Below, piece by piece: positions 41,455 to 49,098 of a stretch of DNA of 64,000 bases. The stretch is taken from contig NZ_SZPZ01000002.1 of the NCBI RefSeq assembly GCF_005233875.1, positions 1,054,001-1,118,000 on the forward strand. The letters are read 5' to 3'. The notes below the pieces were generated by a model. It saw only the letters and a list, made by a program, of their open reading frames with translations, was not told the DNA's origin and made no database searches. Numbering within the stretch: position 1 is the stretch's first letter; each line of letters begins with the position of its first letter. The position numbers and the translations under genes are program-made. The DNA comes from Kribbella jiaozuonensis. GTDB lineage: Bacteria > Actinomycetota > Actinomycetes > Propionibacteriales > Kribbellaceae.

Positions 41455-42254
41455 TGGCATTGGTGGCATTCGCGAGCGCGAAGGGTTCACCCGGCGTCAC
41501 CACCGCGAGTCTGGTCATCGGTGCGCTCTGGCCGCGGCAGGTGCTGCTGGCCGAGTGCGACCCGGCCGGCAGCGACGTGGCGATCCGGATGACCGGACCG
41601 GGCGGTTCGGCGCTCAACTCCGACCGCGGCCTGGTCAGCCTGGCCGCCGCGAGCCGGAAGGGCCTGGGCGACGAGGTGATCCTCGCGCACAGCCAGCAGC
41701 TCGACGGCGGTCTCGACGTACTGCTCGGGGTGCGTTCGCCGGAGCAGGTCGGTGGCATGGGCGGTCTGTGGCATCCGCTGGGCATCTCGTTCAACCAGAT
41801 GCAGAGCAGCGACGTACTGGCGGACTGTGGGCGCATCGGTGCGTCGTCGCCACAGCTGCCGGTCATCCAGTCCGCACGTCTGGTCGTGCTGGTGTGTACG
41901 GCGACCGGCTCGTCGGTCGCGCACCTGCGCGAGCGGCTGTCCACTCTGGTGCACCACGTCGACGCACAGCTCGGCGTGGTCGTCGTTGCCGACCCGAAGC
42001 GGCGTGACGGCGTGAAGCAGGTCTGGACCGTGCTGGACGCGATGTCCGTACCTGTCCGGCACCGCTGGCACCTGGCGTACGACCCAGCCGGTGCGGCGTT
42101 CTTCGACGGGCGTGGCCACGGGCGGCTCGACAAGACCCCGCTGATCCGGTCGGCGACCGACATCACCGCAGAGATGGCGTCGCTGGTCTCCGCACCGCCG
42201 CCGCAGGACTTCGACATGGCCAACGCGGCGTTCCCGCCGGGTGAATATCGATGA
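41454..42254 (+). CDS. CpaE/MinD-like P-loop protein of the Tad locus
   Basis: 266 residues, a ParA/MinD-like ATPase. A deviant Walker A loop KGSPGVTT lies at residues 10-17, followed by LLAECDPAGSDVAIRMTG (Walker A' region) and ARLVVLVCTATGSSVAHL. CpaE homologues position the pilus machine at the membrane. The spacing to its neighbours (one-base and four-base overlaps) shows tight coupling with the CpaB-like and CpaF genes. Confidence 0.8.
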   Translation: MALVAFASAKGSPGVTTASLVIGALWPRQVLLAECDPAGSDVAIRMTGPGGSALNSDRGLVSLAAASRKGLGDEVILAHSQQLDGGLDVLLGVRSPEQVGGMGGLWHPLGISFNQMQSSDVLADCGRIGASSPQLPVIQSARLVVLVCTATGSSVAHLRERLSTLVHHVDAQLGVVVVADPKRRDGVKQVWTVLDAMSVPVRHRWHLAYDPAGAAFFDGRGHGRLDKTPLIRSATDITAEMASLVSAPPPQDFDMANAAFPPGEYR

Positions 42255-43561
42255 GCGCTGATCAGGAGTTGGTTCGCAAGCTCCGCGTGCAGGTTGCGGA
42301 GCGGCTGAACGAGCAGCGTCGCCGCGACCAGGTGAACGGCGTACCTCCGATGAGTGCGGAGGACGAGCGGGAGTACGCACGGTCGCTGATCGTGCAGGTG
42401 CTCGAGGACCACGCGCGGTACGAGCTGGCCGAGGGCCGGACGCCGCCGACCCCGGACGACGACGCGCAGATCGCCGGCGCGATCCACTCCGCGCTGTTCG
42501 GTGTCGGCCGGCTGCAGCCGCTGATCGACGACCCCGAGGTCGAGAACATCGACATCAACGGCTGCGACCAGGTCTTCGTGCAGTACGGCGACGGCCGCGA
42601 GGAGACGCCCGGCCCGGTGGCCGAGAGCGACGACGAACTGGTCGAGCTGATCCAGGTGCTGGCCGCGCACGCGGGTCTGACCAGCCGCCCGTTCGACTCG
42701 GCCAACCCGCAGCTGGACCTGCGGCTGCCGGACGGCTCCCGGTTGTCCGCGGTGATGGGCGTGACGTCGCGGCCGGCGGTGTCGATCCGGCGGGCCCGGC
42801 TGGGCAAGGTGTTCCTGCGTGACCTGGTGCAGAACGGCACGATGACCGACGACATCGGCTCGTTCCTGCGGGCCGCGGTCGCCGCGCGGAAGAACATCAT
42901 GATCGCGGGCGCGACGAACTCCGGTAAGACCACGCTGCTGCGCGCGCTGGCCAACGAGATCCAGCCGCACGAGCGCCTGATCACGGTCGAGCGCTCGCTC
43001 GAGCTCGGCCTGGGGGAGTTCAAGGACCTGCACCCGAACGTGGTCGCGTTCGAGGAACGGCTGCCGAACTCCGAGGGCGTCGGCGAGGTCACGATGGCGG
43101 ATCTGGTCCGCCGCTCGCTCCGGATGAACCCTTCGAGGGTCATCGTGGGTGAGGTGCTGGGCGACGAGATCGTGACGATGCTGAACGCGATGAGCCAGGG
43201 TAACGACGGCTCACTGTCGACGATCCACTCGAACAGCTCGATGGAGGTGTTCAACCGGATCAGCACCTACGCGATCCAGGCGATGGAGCGGCTGCCGATG
43301 GACGCCACCCAGATGCTGATCGCCGGTGCGCTGGACTTCGTCGTGTTCGTCCGCAAGCACAACGACTACACCCGCGGCGGCGGCCTGAGCCGGTACATCG
43401 AGAGCATCCGCGAGGTCACCGGCTGGGACGGCCGGGTGCTGTCCGGCGAAGTGTTCGCCCCGGGACCGGACGGCCGCGCGGCAGCGCACGCGCCGATCGC
43501 CTGCATGGACGAGCTCGAACACTTCGGGTACCAGCCCCTCGTCCACGGAACGTGGGCGTGA
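42251..43561 (+). CDS. cpaF: CpaF/TadA secretion ATPase
   Basis: 436 residues, a type II/IV secretion ATPase. Walker A is GATNSGKTT at residues 220-228. An Asp-box-like TVERSLELGLG, Walker B-like SRVIVGEVLGDE and the His-box QGNDGSLSTIHSNS follow. It powers assembly of Flp pili with TadB and TadC. The ATG overlaps the upstream stop by four bases. Confidence 0.93.
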   Translation: MSADQELVRKLRVQVAERLNEQRRRDQVNGVPPMSAEDEREYARSLIVQVLEDHARYELAEGRTPPTPDDDAQIAGAIHSALFGVGRLQPLIDDPEVENIDINGCDQVFVQYGDGREETPGPVAESDDELVELIQVLAAHAGLTSRPFDSANPQLDLRLPDGSRLSAVMGVTSRPAVSIRRARLGKVFLRDLVQNGTMTDDIGSFLRAAVAARKNIMIAGATNSGKTTLLRALANEIQPHERLITVERSLELGLGEFKDLHPNVVAFEERLPNSEGVGEVTMADLVRRSLRMNPSRVIVGEVLGDEIVTMLNAMSQGNDGSLSTIHSNSSMEVFNRISTYAIQAMERLPMDATQMLIAGALDFVVFVRKHNDYTRGGGLSRYIESIREVTGWDGRVLSGEVFAPGPDGRAAAHAPIACMDELEHFGYQPLVHGTWA

Positions 43562-43565
43562 CGCG

Positions 43566-44471
43566 ATGAACGACCGGACTCTGGGCGCGCTGCTGTGCGG
43601 GGCGGTGGTCGGCGGCGCCGTACTGCTGCTGATCGTTGCGATCCGCGGCACCGAGCCGAAGGACGAGACGCCGTCGCTGTTCCGCAACCGCGGCGCCGAC
43701 CACCGCCGGAACCTGATCCGCCTGGGCGCCGGCATCGCCGTCGGCCTGGTGGTGCTGGTGGTGACCCGCTGGCTGGTGCTCGCGATCGCGCTCGGTCTGC
43801 TGGCCGGTATGGCGGACCGCTTCTTCGGCGGCACCGGTGAGGAACGCCGCGCGATCGACCGGCTGGACGCACTGGCCACCTGGACCGAGGCACTGCGCGA
43901 CACGATCGCCGGCGCGGTCGGTCTGGAGCAGGCGATTCCCGCGACCGCGGTCAACGCCGCGCCGGCGATCAAGCCGAGCCTGAACCTGCTCGTCGACCGG
44001 CTGCGCATCCGCGAACCGTTGCCTTCGGCACTCATGCGGTTCGCCGACGACCTGAACGACCCGTCGGCCGACCTCATCGTCGCGGCCCTGGTACTGAACG
44101 CCCGGCTCCGTGGACCCGGTCTGCGCGAGGTACTGAGCGCGCTGGCGGACTCCGCGCGCGAGGAGCTCGACGTACGCCGGAAGGTCGCGGCGGAACGGCG
44201 GTCCACCCGGCGCAGCGTGCAGGTGGTCGTCGCGATCACGCTGATCATGGCGGCCGGGCTGATCCTGTTCAACCCGACCTACATGGCGCCGTACCGGAGC
44301 TTCATCGGGCAGGTCGTGCTGACGCTGGTGATCGGGCTGTACGCGCTCGGTCTGCTGTGGCTGCGGCGACTGGCGAAGATCGAGGTGCCGGAGCGGTTCC
44401 TGATCGGCATGAACACCGACGGGCGGCTGAGCCGGCCGGGTGACGACCGGATGGAAACGGTGAGCGGATGA
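43566..44471 (+). CDS. tadB: TadB-like type II secretion F-domain membrane protein
   Basis: 301 residues with helices at about residues 5-27, 55-80, 215-235 and 245-265 and the T2SSF segment (WTEALRDTIAGAVGLEQAI, then LPSALMRFADDLNDPSADLIVAALVL). It forms the inner-membrane platform of the Tad machine with TadC and is driven by CpaF. It starts four bases after cpaF and overlaps tadC by four bases. Confidence 0.9.
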   Translation: MNDRTLGALLCGAVVGGAVLLLIVAIRGTEPKDETPSLFRNRGADHRRNLIRLGAGIAVGLVVLVVTRWLVLAIALGLLAGMADRFFGGTGEERRAIDRLDALATWTEALRDTIAGAVGLEQAIPATAVNAAPAIKPSLNLLVDRLRIREPLPSALMRFADDLNDPSADLIVAALVLNARLRGPGLREVLSALADSAREELDVRRKVAAERRSTRRSVQVVVAITLIMAAGLILFNPTYMAPYRSFIGQVVLTLVIGLYALGLLWLRRLAKIEVPERFLIGMNTDGRLSRPGDDRMETVSG

Positions 44472-45388
44472 CCTGGGCCTTCATCACCGGCGCCCTGGCG
44501 GGCTTGGGTGTGTACGTCGCGATCCGGATCTTCATCAAGCCGCGGACCAACGTGCTGTCGACGATCGCGCGGATCGACGCCGGGCGCGGCGGGTACACGA
44601 GCGGCGCGACGACCAGCGCGGCCGGCGAGCGGGTGCTCGGCGGCGTCGACCGGGCCCGGGAGACGCTGGGCCGGCGGCTCGAGGCCGAGGCGAACGCGCG
44701 CGGCTGGGCGTTCGGCAAGCTCCGCCGCGACCTCGCGGTGATGAACCAGCCGTTCGCCGCGATGCTTGCCACCAAGGTGTTCTTCGCGCTCGGCGCGTTG
44801 ATCCTGATCCCGATCGTGCTGTTCCTGTTCTCCGCGATCGGGTTCGCCGCACCGGGCGCGGCGCCGGCGATCGTGACGCTGGCGTTCATGGTGCTGGCGT
44901 TCTTCCTGCCGGACCTGGCGTTGCGGCAGGAGGCGGAGAAGCGGCGGCGCGACTTCCGGCACGTGGTCGGCAGCTTCCTCGACCTGGTCGCGATGAACCT
45001 GGCCGGCGGCCGCGGTCTGCCCGAGGCGCTGATGACCGCGTCCACGATCGGCGAGCACTGGGCGATGGCCCGGATCCGGCAGGCGCTCGCGAACGCGCGA
45101 CTGATCGGGATCACGCCGTGGGACGCGATGGCGCTGCTCGGCGAGGACCTCGGCGTCGAGGAACTGCGCGACCTCGCGTCGGCGCTCGCACTGGCCGGCG
45201 ACGAGGGCGCGAAGATCCGCTCGTCGCTGCTCGCGCGGGCGGCATCGCTGCGGCGCAAGGAGCTGGCAGACGTGGAAGGCAAGGCGGGTGAGCGCTCTCA
45301 GTCGATGCTGGTTGCGCAGCTGGTCATGATCTCGGCATTCTTCCTTTTCCTGGCGTTCCCGGCCGGTGTGGCCATCCTCGGAAGTTAG
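44468..45388 (+). CDS. tadC: TadC-like type II secretion F-domain membrane protein
   Basis: 306 residues with an N-terminal helix, a pair of helices near residues 95-150 and a C-terminal helix (LVAQLVMISAFFLFLAFPAGVAILG). The T2SSF core contains VVGSFLDLVAMNLAGGRGLPEAL and ALANARLIGITPWDAMALLGEDL. It partners TadB. A 100-base gap with a hairpin separates it from the pilin gene. Confidence 0.9.
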   Translation: MTWAFITGALAGLGVYVAIRIFIKPRTNVLSTIARIDAGRGGYTSGATTSAAGERVLGGVDRARETLGRRLEAEANARGWAFGKLRRDLAVMNQPFAAMLATKVFFALGALILIPIVLFLFSAIGFAAPGAAPAIVTLAFMVLAFFLPDLALRQEAEKRRRDFRHVVGSFLDLVAMNLAGGRGLPEALMTASTIGEHWAMARIRQALANARLIGITPWDAMALLGEDLGVEELRDLASALALAGDEGAKIRSSLLARAASLRRKELADVEGKAGERSQSMLVAQLVMISAFFLFLAFPAGVAILGS

Positions 45389-45449
45389 GGAAAACAGTGA
45401 CCAGGGCACGGGATCCACGGCGCGGCTTCGCCCGTCGTACAGGGCATAC

Positions 45450-45469
45450 TGAGGCCTCCTTCGGCCTCA
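45450..45469 (+). promoter_or_regulatory. Hairpin upstream of the pilin gene
   Basis: TGAGGCC (45450-45456) and GGCCTCA (45463-45469) form a perfect 7-bp stem with a TCCTTC loop, 20 bases before the pilin ATG. A -10-like CATACT (45445-45450) abuts it. The hairpin may stabilise or partially terminate the transcript, so that pilin is made in excess over the machine. Confidence 0.5.
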
Positions 45470-45488
45470 CGATCTGGAAGGCAATCGG

Positions 45489-45710
45489 ATGACCTCGGAG
45501 TTGATGTTCTGGCGGACCATGGCCCGCTACGCGCTCGCACGGGCGCAGGCCCAGCGGGCCCGGGCGCGGCAGGGGCACACCGAGTTGGGCGCCTCCGCAC
45601 TCGAGTGGGCGATCATCTCGGGGATCCTGGTCGTCGCCGCGTTGGCGATCGGCGTGGTGGTGAAGCGCGTGATCAGCAAGCACACCGCCGATATCGACAC
45701 GGGCAGCTGA
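45489..45710 (+). CDS. Flp-type pilin-like protein
   Basis: 73 residues. After a long Arg-rich leader of about 35 residues comes the prepilin cleavage motif G|ASALE with Glu at +5, then a hydrophobic helix WAIISGILVVAALAIGVVV and a short hydrophilic end, typical of Flp pilins. A prepilin peptidase would be needed to process it, and none is encoded in this window. An ATCTGGAAGG site precedes the ATG. Confidence 0.8.
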   Translation: MTSELMFWRTMARYALARAQAQRARARQGHTELGASALEWAIISGILVVAALAIGVVVKRVISKHTADIDTGS

Positions 45711-45720
45711 CGGTCGCCCT

Positions 45721-46149
45721 ATGCGGTTGGGGTGGATGAAGCGACGCAGACGGTCGGAGCGAGGGGTCAGCACGCTCGAGCTGGCCATCCTGGCGCCGGC
45801 GATCCTGACGCTGATCTTCCTGTCCATCCAGACGGCGTTGTGGCTGTACGGGCGTTCCGTCGCGCTGAACGCTGCGGAGGAAGGTGTGTCCCGGCTCCGG
45901 CTGGTGCAGCCGACCGTCTACACCACCGCGGTGGGGGAGAAGGTCCGGTCGGACATCCAGTCGTACGCGACACAGCTCGGCGGTACGACGTTGCAGCACG
46001 CCGACGTGCCGTTCCCGGCGTACAACAGCCCGGAGGGCACGGTCTCGTTCACCGTCACCGGTGACACCGTCTCGCTGGTGCCCGGCCTGACGCTGAAGGT
46101 GAGCCGGACCGCCACCGGCCAGATCGAACAGTTCGAAGCCGACAAGTGA
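45721..46149 (+). CDS. TadE-like pseudopilin 1
   Basis: 142 residues. A basic leader, the cleavage motif G|VSTLE and the helix LAILAPAILTLIFLSIQTALWLYG are followed by VALNAAEEGVSRLR, as in TadE minor pilins. ATG 45736, preceded by GGGGTGG, is a plausible alternative start 15 bases in. It overlaps the next gene by four bases. Confidence 0.82.
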   Translation: MRLGWMKRRRRSERGVSTLELAILAPAILTLIFLSIQTALWLYGRSVALNAAEEGVSRLRLVQPTVYTTAVGEKVRSDIQSYATQLGGTTLQHADVPFPAYNSPEGTVSFTVTGDTVSLVPGLTLKVSRTATGQIEQFEADK

Positions 46150-46595
46150 GTGTGAGGATGAAGCGGAGACTGGGGATCCGTCGCGAGCGCGGGACGATGG
46201 CGCTGGAGATGGTGATCCTTGCGCCGGTGCTGCTCCTGCTGTTCATGTTCCTGCTCGCCTGCGGGCGGTACTTCCAGACGTCGTCGCTGCTGGAGAGCGC
46301 AGCCCGGGACGGCGCCCGCAGCGCGAGTCAGGCGCGGTCGTTGCCCGATGCCCAGAGCCGCGTCGACACGGCGGTCAGTACGACGATGAGCCAGGCGATC
46401 AAGTCCTGCAAGACGACCGCGTCGGGCTCGATCACCACCGGGTTCGTTGCCGGGTCGCCGTTGTCGGTCGAGGTCACCTGCACGATCAACTACCGCGACC
46501 TCGGGCTGCTCGGGCTCGGCGGCGACACCACGATCACCAAGCGCTTCACCTCGTCCCTCGACCCGTACCGGGGGGTGCGCGGTGACGGCTCCTGA
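46146..46595 (+). CDS. TadE-like pseudopilin 2
   Basis: 149 residues with the same layout as its neighbour: basic leader, cleavage motif G|TMALE, helix MVILAPVLLLLFMFLLACGRYF, then SAARDGARSAS. Two cysteines later in the chain (KSCKTT and EVTCTIN) may form a disulfide outside the cell. It overlaps the next gene by 14 bases. Confidence 0.82.
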   Translation: MSVRMKRRLGIRRERGTMALEMVILAPVLLLLFMFLLACGRYFQTSSLLESAARDGARSASQARSLPDAQSRVDTAVSTTMSQAIKSCKTTASGSITTGFVAGSPLSVEVTCTINYRDLGLLGLGGDTTITKRFTSSLDPYRGVRGDGS

Positions 46596-47349
46596 GCGGC
46601 ACCGGTCCCGGCTCGTCGAGTTCTTCCGTATCGATGCCCCCGGCAACCATCGGCGGTTCTCCCGCGGCGCGTTGAGTCCCGCGGTGGCGATCCTCGCGGT
46701 GATGATCTTCACCCTGGCCGGCCTGGTCATCGACGGCGGCCGGCAGTTGGGTGCGCGGTCGCGTGCGGTCGGGTACGCCCAGGAGGCCGCCCGCGTCGGG
46801 GCGGCCGCGATCCAGCTGAACGTCGCCGAGGCCAAGATCGACACCACCAAGGCGGCCACGGCAATCTCCGGGTTCTGCGCGCAGGTGCGTAACAACGACC
46901 CGGCCGTCACCTCCTGCGGTCCGACCACGCTGACCGACAAAGAGGTTGACATCCAGGTCGACATCGCCAACAAGACCACGTTCCTCGGCCTGATCGGCAA
47001 GACCTCGCTGAAGGCCAGCGGCACCGGCCAGGCGCACGCCGAGCAAGGCATAGAGAAGGCCGACGACAGCCCGACGATCCCGCCGATCGTGGTCAACCCG
47101 ACCACTGACGGCCCGGGTGCGCCGACGTCGGTCGCCCACCCGCCGACGATCGACTTGCCCTGCCCGACCTGGACCGTCGGCTCGCCGACCCCGACCTGGA
47201 CCCTGTCGCCGTTCCCGTTCCCCGCGACCTGTTCCCCGAACGTGACGCCGCCGCCGGACACCAACTCCTCGCCGCCGCCGTCCGGCGATCCGTCCGGCCC
47301 GCCGTCCAGCTCGGAGCCGCCGTCGACGACGAAGCCGCCCGGCGGCTAG
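46582..47349 (+). CDS. TadG-like pilus-associated protein with Pro-rich tail
   Basis: 255 residues. A TadG/Flp-Tad helix (GALSPAVAILAVMIFTLAGLVIDGG) lacks the +5 Glu, so it is probably not cleaved by the prepilin peptidase. A globular part (DGGRQLGARSRAVGYAQEAARVGA) follows, then from about residue 165 a Pro/Ser/Thr-rich tail of 90 residues suited to spanning the cell wall. I chose GTG 46582 because it gives a short basic leader and a small overlap with the upstream gene. Confidence 0.78.
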   Translation: MTAPERHRSRLVEFFRIDAPGNHRRFSRGALSPAVAILAVMIFTLAGLVIDGGRQLGARSRAVGYAQEAARVGAAAIQLNVAEAKIDTTKAATAISGFCAQVRNNDPAVTSCGPTTLTDKEVDIQVDIANKTTFLGLIGKTSLKASGTGQAHAEQGIEKADDSPTIPPIVVNPTTDGPGAPTSVAHPPTIDLPCPTWTVGSPTPTWTLSPFPFPATCSPNVTPPPDTNSSPPPSGDPSGPPSSSEPPSTTKPPGG

Positions 47350-47369
47350 AGATCAAAGGATTGCCTCCC

Positions 47370-48014
47370 ATGCGTAGGTCTGCCCTCCTGCCTGTCGTTG
47401 TGACCGGCGTCCTGTTGTTGAGTGCCTGTGGCAAGAACTCGAACGACGGCACGCTGCCGGTCCCCGCCGGCGGCTCGGACGCGACGACGTCCTCGGACAC
47501 TCCGTCCGCCGAGCCGACCGAGCCTTCGAGCGCGCCGACGCAACCCGCGGCCACCACGAAGCCGACCACGACGGCGAAAGCGCAAATCATCATCAAAGCC
47601 GGGAACTTCGCCTCGAACCCCGCCGTCCAAGGCCTCGTGACCAGCTACCCGCTCTACTTCCAGGCGCTGGTGTCGAAGGACGACACGGTCCTGAAGAAGA
47701 AGTTCCCGTCGTTCTTCTACTCCGACGTGTCCGAAGGCATCTTCGACGCCCAGCGCAACGGCTGGATCATGAAGCCGCCCGGCAGCGTGGTCATCGTCGG
47801 CGCGAAGAGCACGCCCGACGGCACGGTGGCGGTGCAGACGTGCCGCTCGCAGACCACGCAGTACTGGGACCCGAAGACGAAGAAGTGGACCGTGGTGACG
47901 CCGAACGGCTCGCCGGAGGTGATCGAGATGATCAAGACCGGCATCGGCTGGCTGCCGTACCGCCTGGCGACGTCGACCGGGGTGAAGTGCAGCGGAGTCC
48001 ACTATCCGGCCTAG
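47370..48014 (+). CDS. Lipoprotein of the Tad locus
   Basis: 214 residues. MRRSALLPVVVTGVLLLSAC is a lipoprotein signal peptide with lipobox LSAC. A Ser/Thr/Pro linker to about residue 70 is followed by a domain with KAGNFASNPAVQGLVTSYPLYFQALVSKDD, a pattern seen in unnamed actinobacterial Tad-linked lipoproteins. Function unknown. I chose ATG 47370, 20 bases after the TadG-like gene; a TTG at 47361 would only lengthen the signal peptide. Confidence 0.75.
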   Translation: MRRSALLPVVVTGVLLLSACGKNSNDGTLPVPAGGSDATTSSDTPSAEPTEPSSAPTQPAATTKPTTTAKAQIIIKAGNFASNPAVQGLVTSYPLYFQALVSKDDTVLKKKFPSFFYSDVSEGIFDAQRNGWIMKPPGSVVIVGAKSTPDGTVAVQTCRSQTTQYWDPKTKKWTVVTPNGSPEVIEMIKTGIGWLPYRLATSTGVKCSGVHYPA

Positions 48015-48065
48015 ATCAGAACCCCGGAATTCACATTCCGAATAGGTGACGGGGCACTGGGCAAC

Positions 48066-48093
48066 GGGCATGATGCCCCTGGTCGAAGATAAT
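48066..48093 (+). promoter_or_regulatory. Palindrome plus -10 box before the secreted-protein gene
   Basis: GGGCATGATGCCC (48066-48078) is an inverted repeat occupying the -35/spacer region, and GATAAT (48088-48093) is a near-consensus -10 box. Transcription would start near 48100. The gene at 48127 therefore probably has its own promoter within the Tad locus. Confidence 0.4.
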
Positions 48094-48126
48094 CTGCCGA
48101 AGAGCCGTCAAGTCTGGGGAGTGAGG

Positions 48127-49077
48127 ATGCACAACCGAGTAGCCCGCACACTGCTCATCCTGAGCGCGGTACTCGCACTACTCACAGCCGGCCCAGTCTC
48201 AACGGCCTCCGCTGACACCATCCAGACCGGTAACAGGGTCTGCAGCATGTACGTGAACGCGATCGGTTTCGGCGCGTATTGCAGCTCCGGGCAGGCTTAC
48301 GTCGGCGGCGGAACGCCGCCAACCTGGCGTGAGCGGCTGGACGGCAGGCCCTTCGTGCCGTGCCGCGACTTCGAGATCCCGAAGGGGATCAGGCTGCCGA
48401 AGGCGCCGGACGGCAAGGAGTGGGTCCTCCGAGTCACGATCACGGACTACACCTTGGACAGCTACAACGGCGGTCCGAGGGCTCACCTCGAGCGGGCGTA
48501 CGTGCCTGTCGACGCACAGGATCGTGCGCAGTGCCCCTTCCCGGACTACATGCAGCAGTTCTGGTGGCGGTTCGAAGGCACGTATCCGCCGCCTGCGTTG
48601 CAGATCATGCCGACGTACACGCCGCGGGTGAACGTGCCGGCCTTCTTCACGTTGACGCCTGACAGTTCGATGCTGGTCAAGAGCGACACGAAGGTCTACA
48701 CGCCCGACGAGATGACCAGCGGGATGTTCGACGACAAGCACAACCTCACCATGCGCGGCATGGTGGTCCAGATGGTGATCGATCCGGGTGACAACACCGG
48801 GACCTTGACCTGCAAGGTCGGTGTGACGCCGCTCGCCGACCCGGACGGGTACGACCAGACCCAGGATCCGGACCACCAGATCAACACATGCAAGCACGTC
48901 TACAAGAAGTCGAGCGCGAGTCAGCCGGACGGCATGTACACCGTGAAGCTGACCATCACGTGGGAGGTCTCGTACTGGATCGGCAGGGATGCCGGTGAAT
49001 GGCACCCGATCGGGCAGGCGAACGTCACAGCTGTACAGCGGCTTCCTGTGCAGGAAGTTCAGGCCATTGGTGGCTGA
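48127..49077 (+). CDS. Secreted protein of unknown function in the Tad locus
   Basis: 316 residues with a Sec signal peptide (RVARTLLILSAVLALLTAGPVSTASA). The mature part has six or so cysteines (CSMYVNAIGFGAYC, VPCRDF, QCPFPDY, LTCKVG, NTCKHV) in likely disulfides, and many Tyr and Trp, consistent with an extracellular beta-rich protein. I recognise no family. ATG 48127 has GGGGAGTGAGG directly upstream. It ends 21 bases before the LysM/BTAD gene and may be a surface or pilus-associated factor. Confidence 0.7.
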   Translation: MHNRVARTLLILSAVLALLTAGPVSTASADTIQTGNRVCSMYVNAIGFGAYCSSGQAYVGGGTPPTWRERLDGRPFVPCRDFEIPKGIRLPKAPDGKEWVLRVTITDYTLDSYNGGPRAHLERAYVPVDAQDRAQCPFPDYMQQFWWRFEGTYPPPALQIMPTYTPRVNVPAFFTLTPDSSMLVKSDTKVYTPDEMTSGMFDDKHNLTMRGMVVQMVIDPGDNTGTLTCKVGVTPLADPDGYDQTQDPDHQINTCKHVYKKSSASQPDGMYTVKLTITWEVSYWIGRDAGEWHPIGQANVTAVQRLPVQEVQAIGG

Positions 49078-49098
49078 TGGTGGGGGTATGGAGGAGCG

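Noticed and set aside
45721..46149. TadE-like gene read as a toxin-antitoxin or phage gene
   Set aside because: The prepilin motif, helix and position among Tad genes explain it fully.
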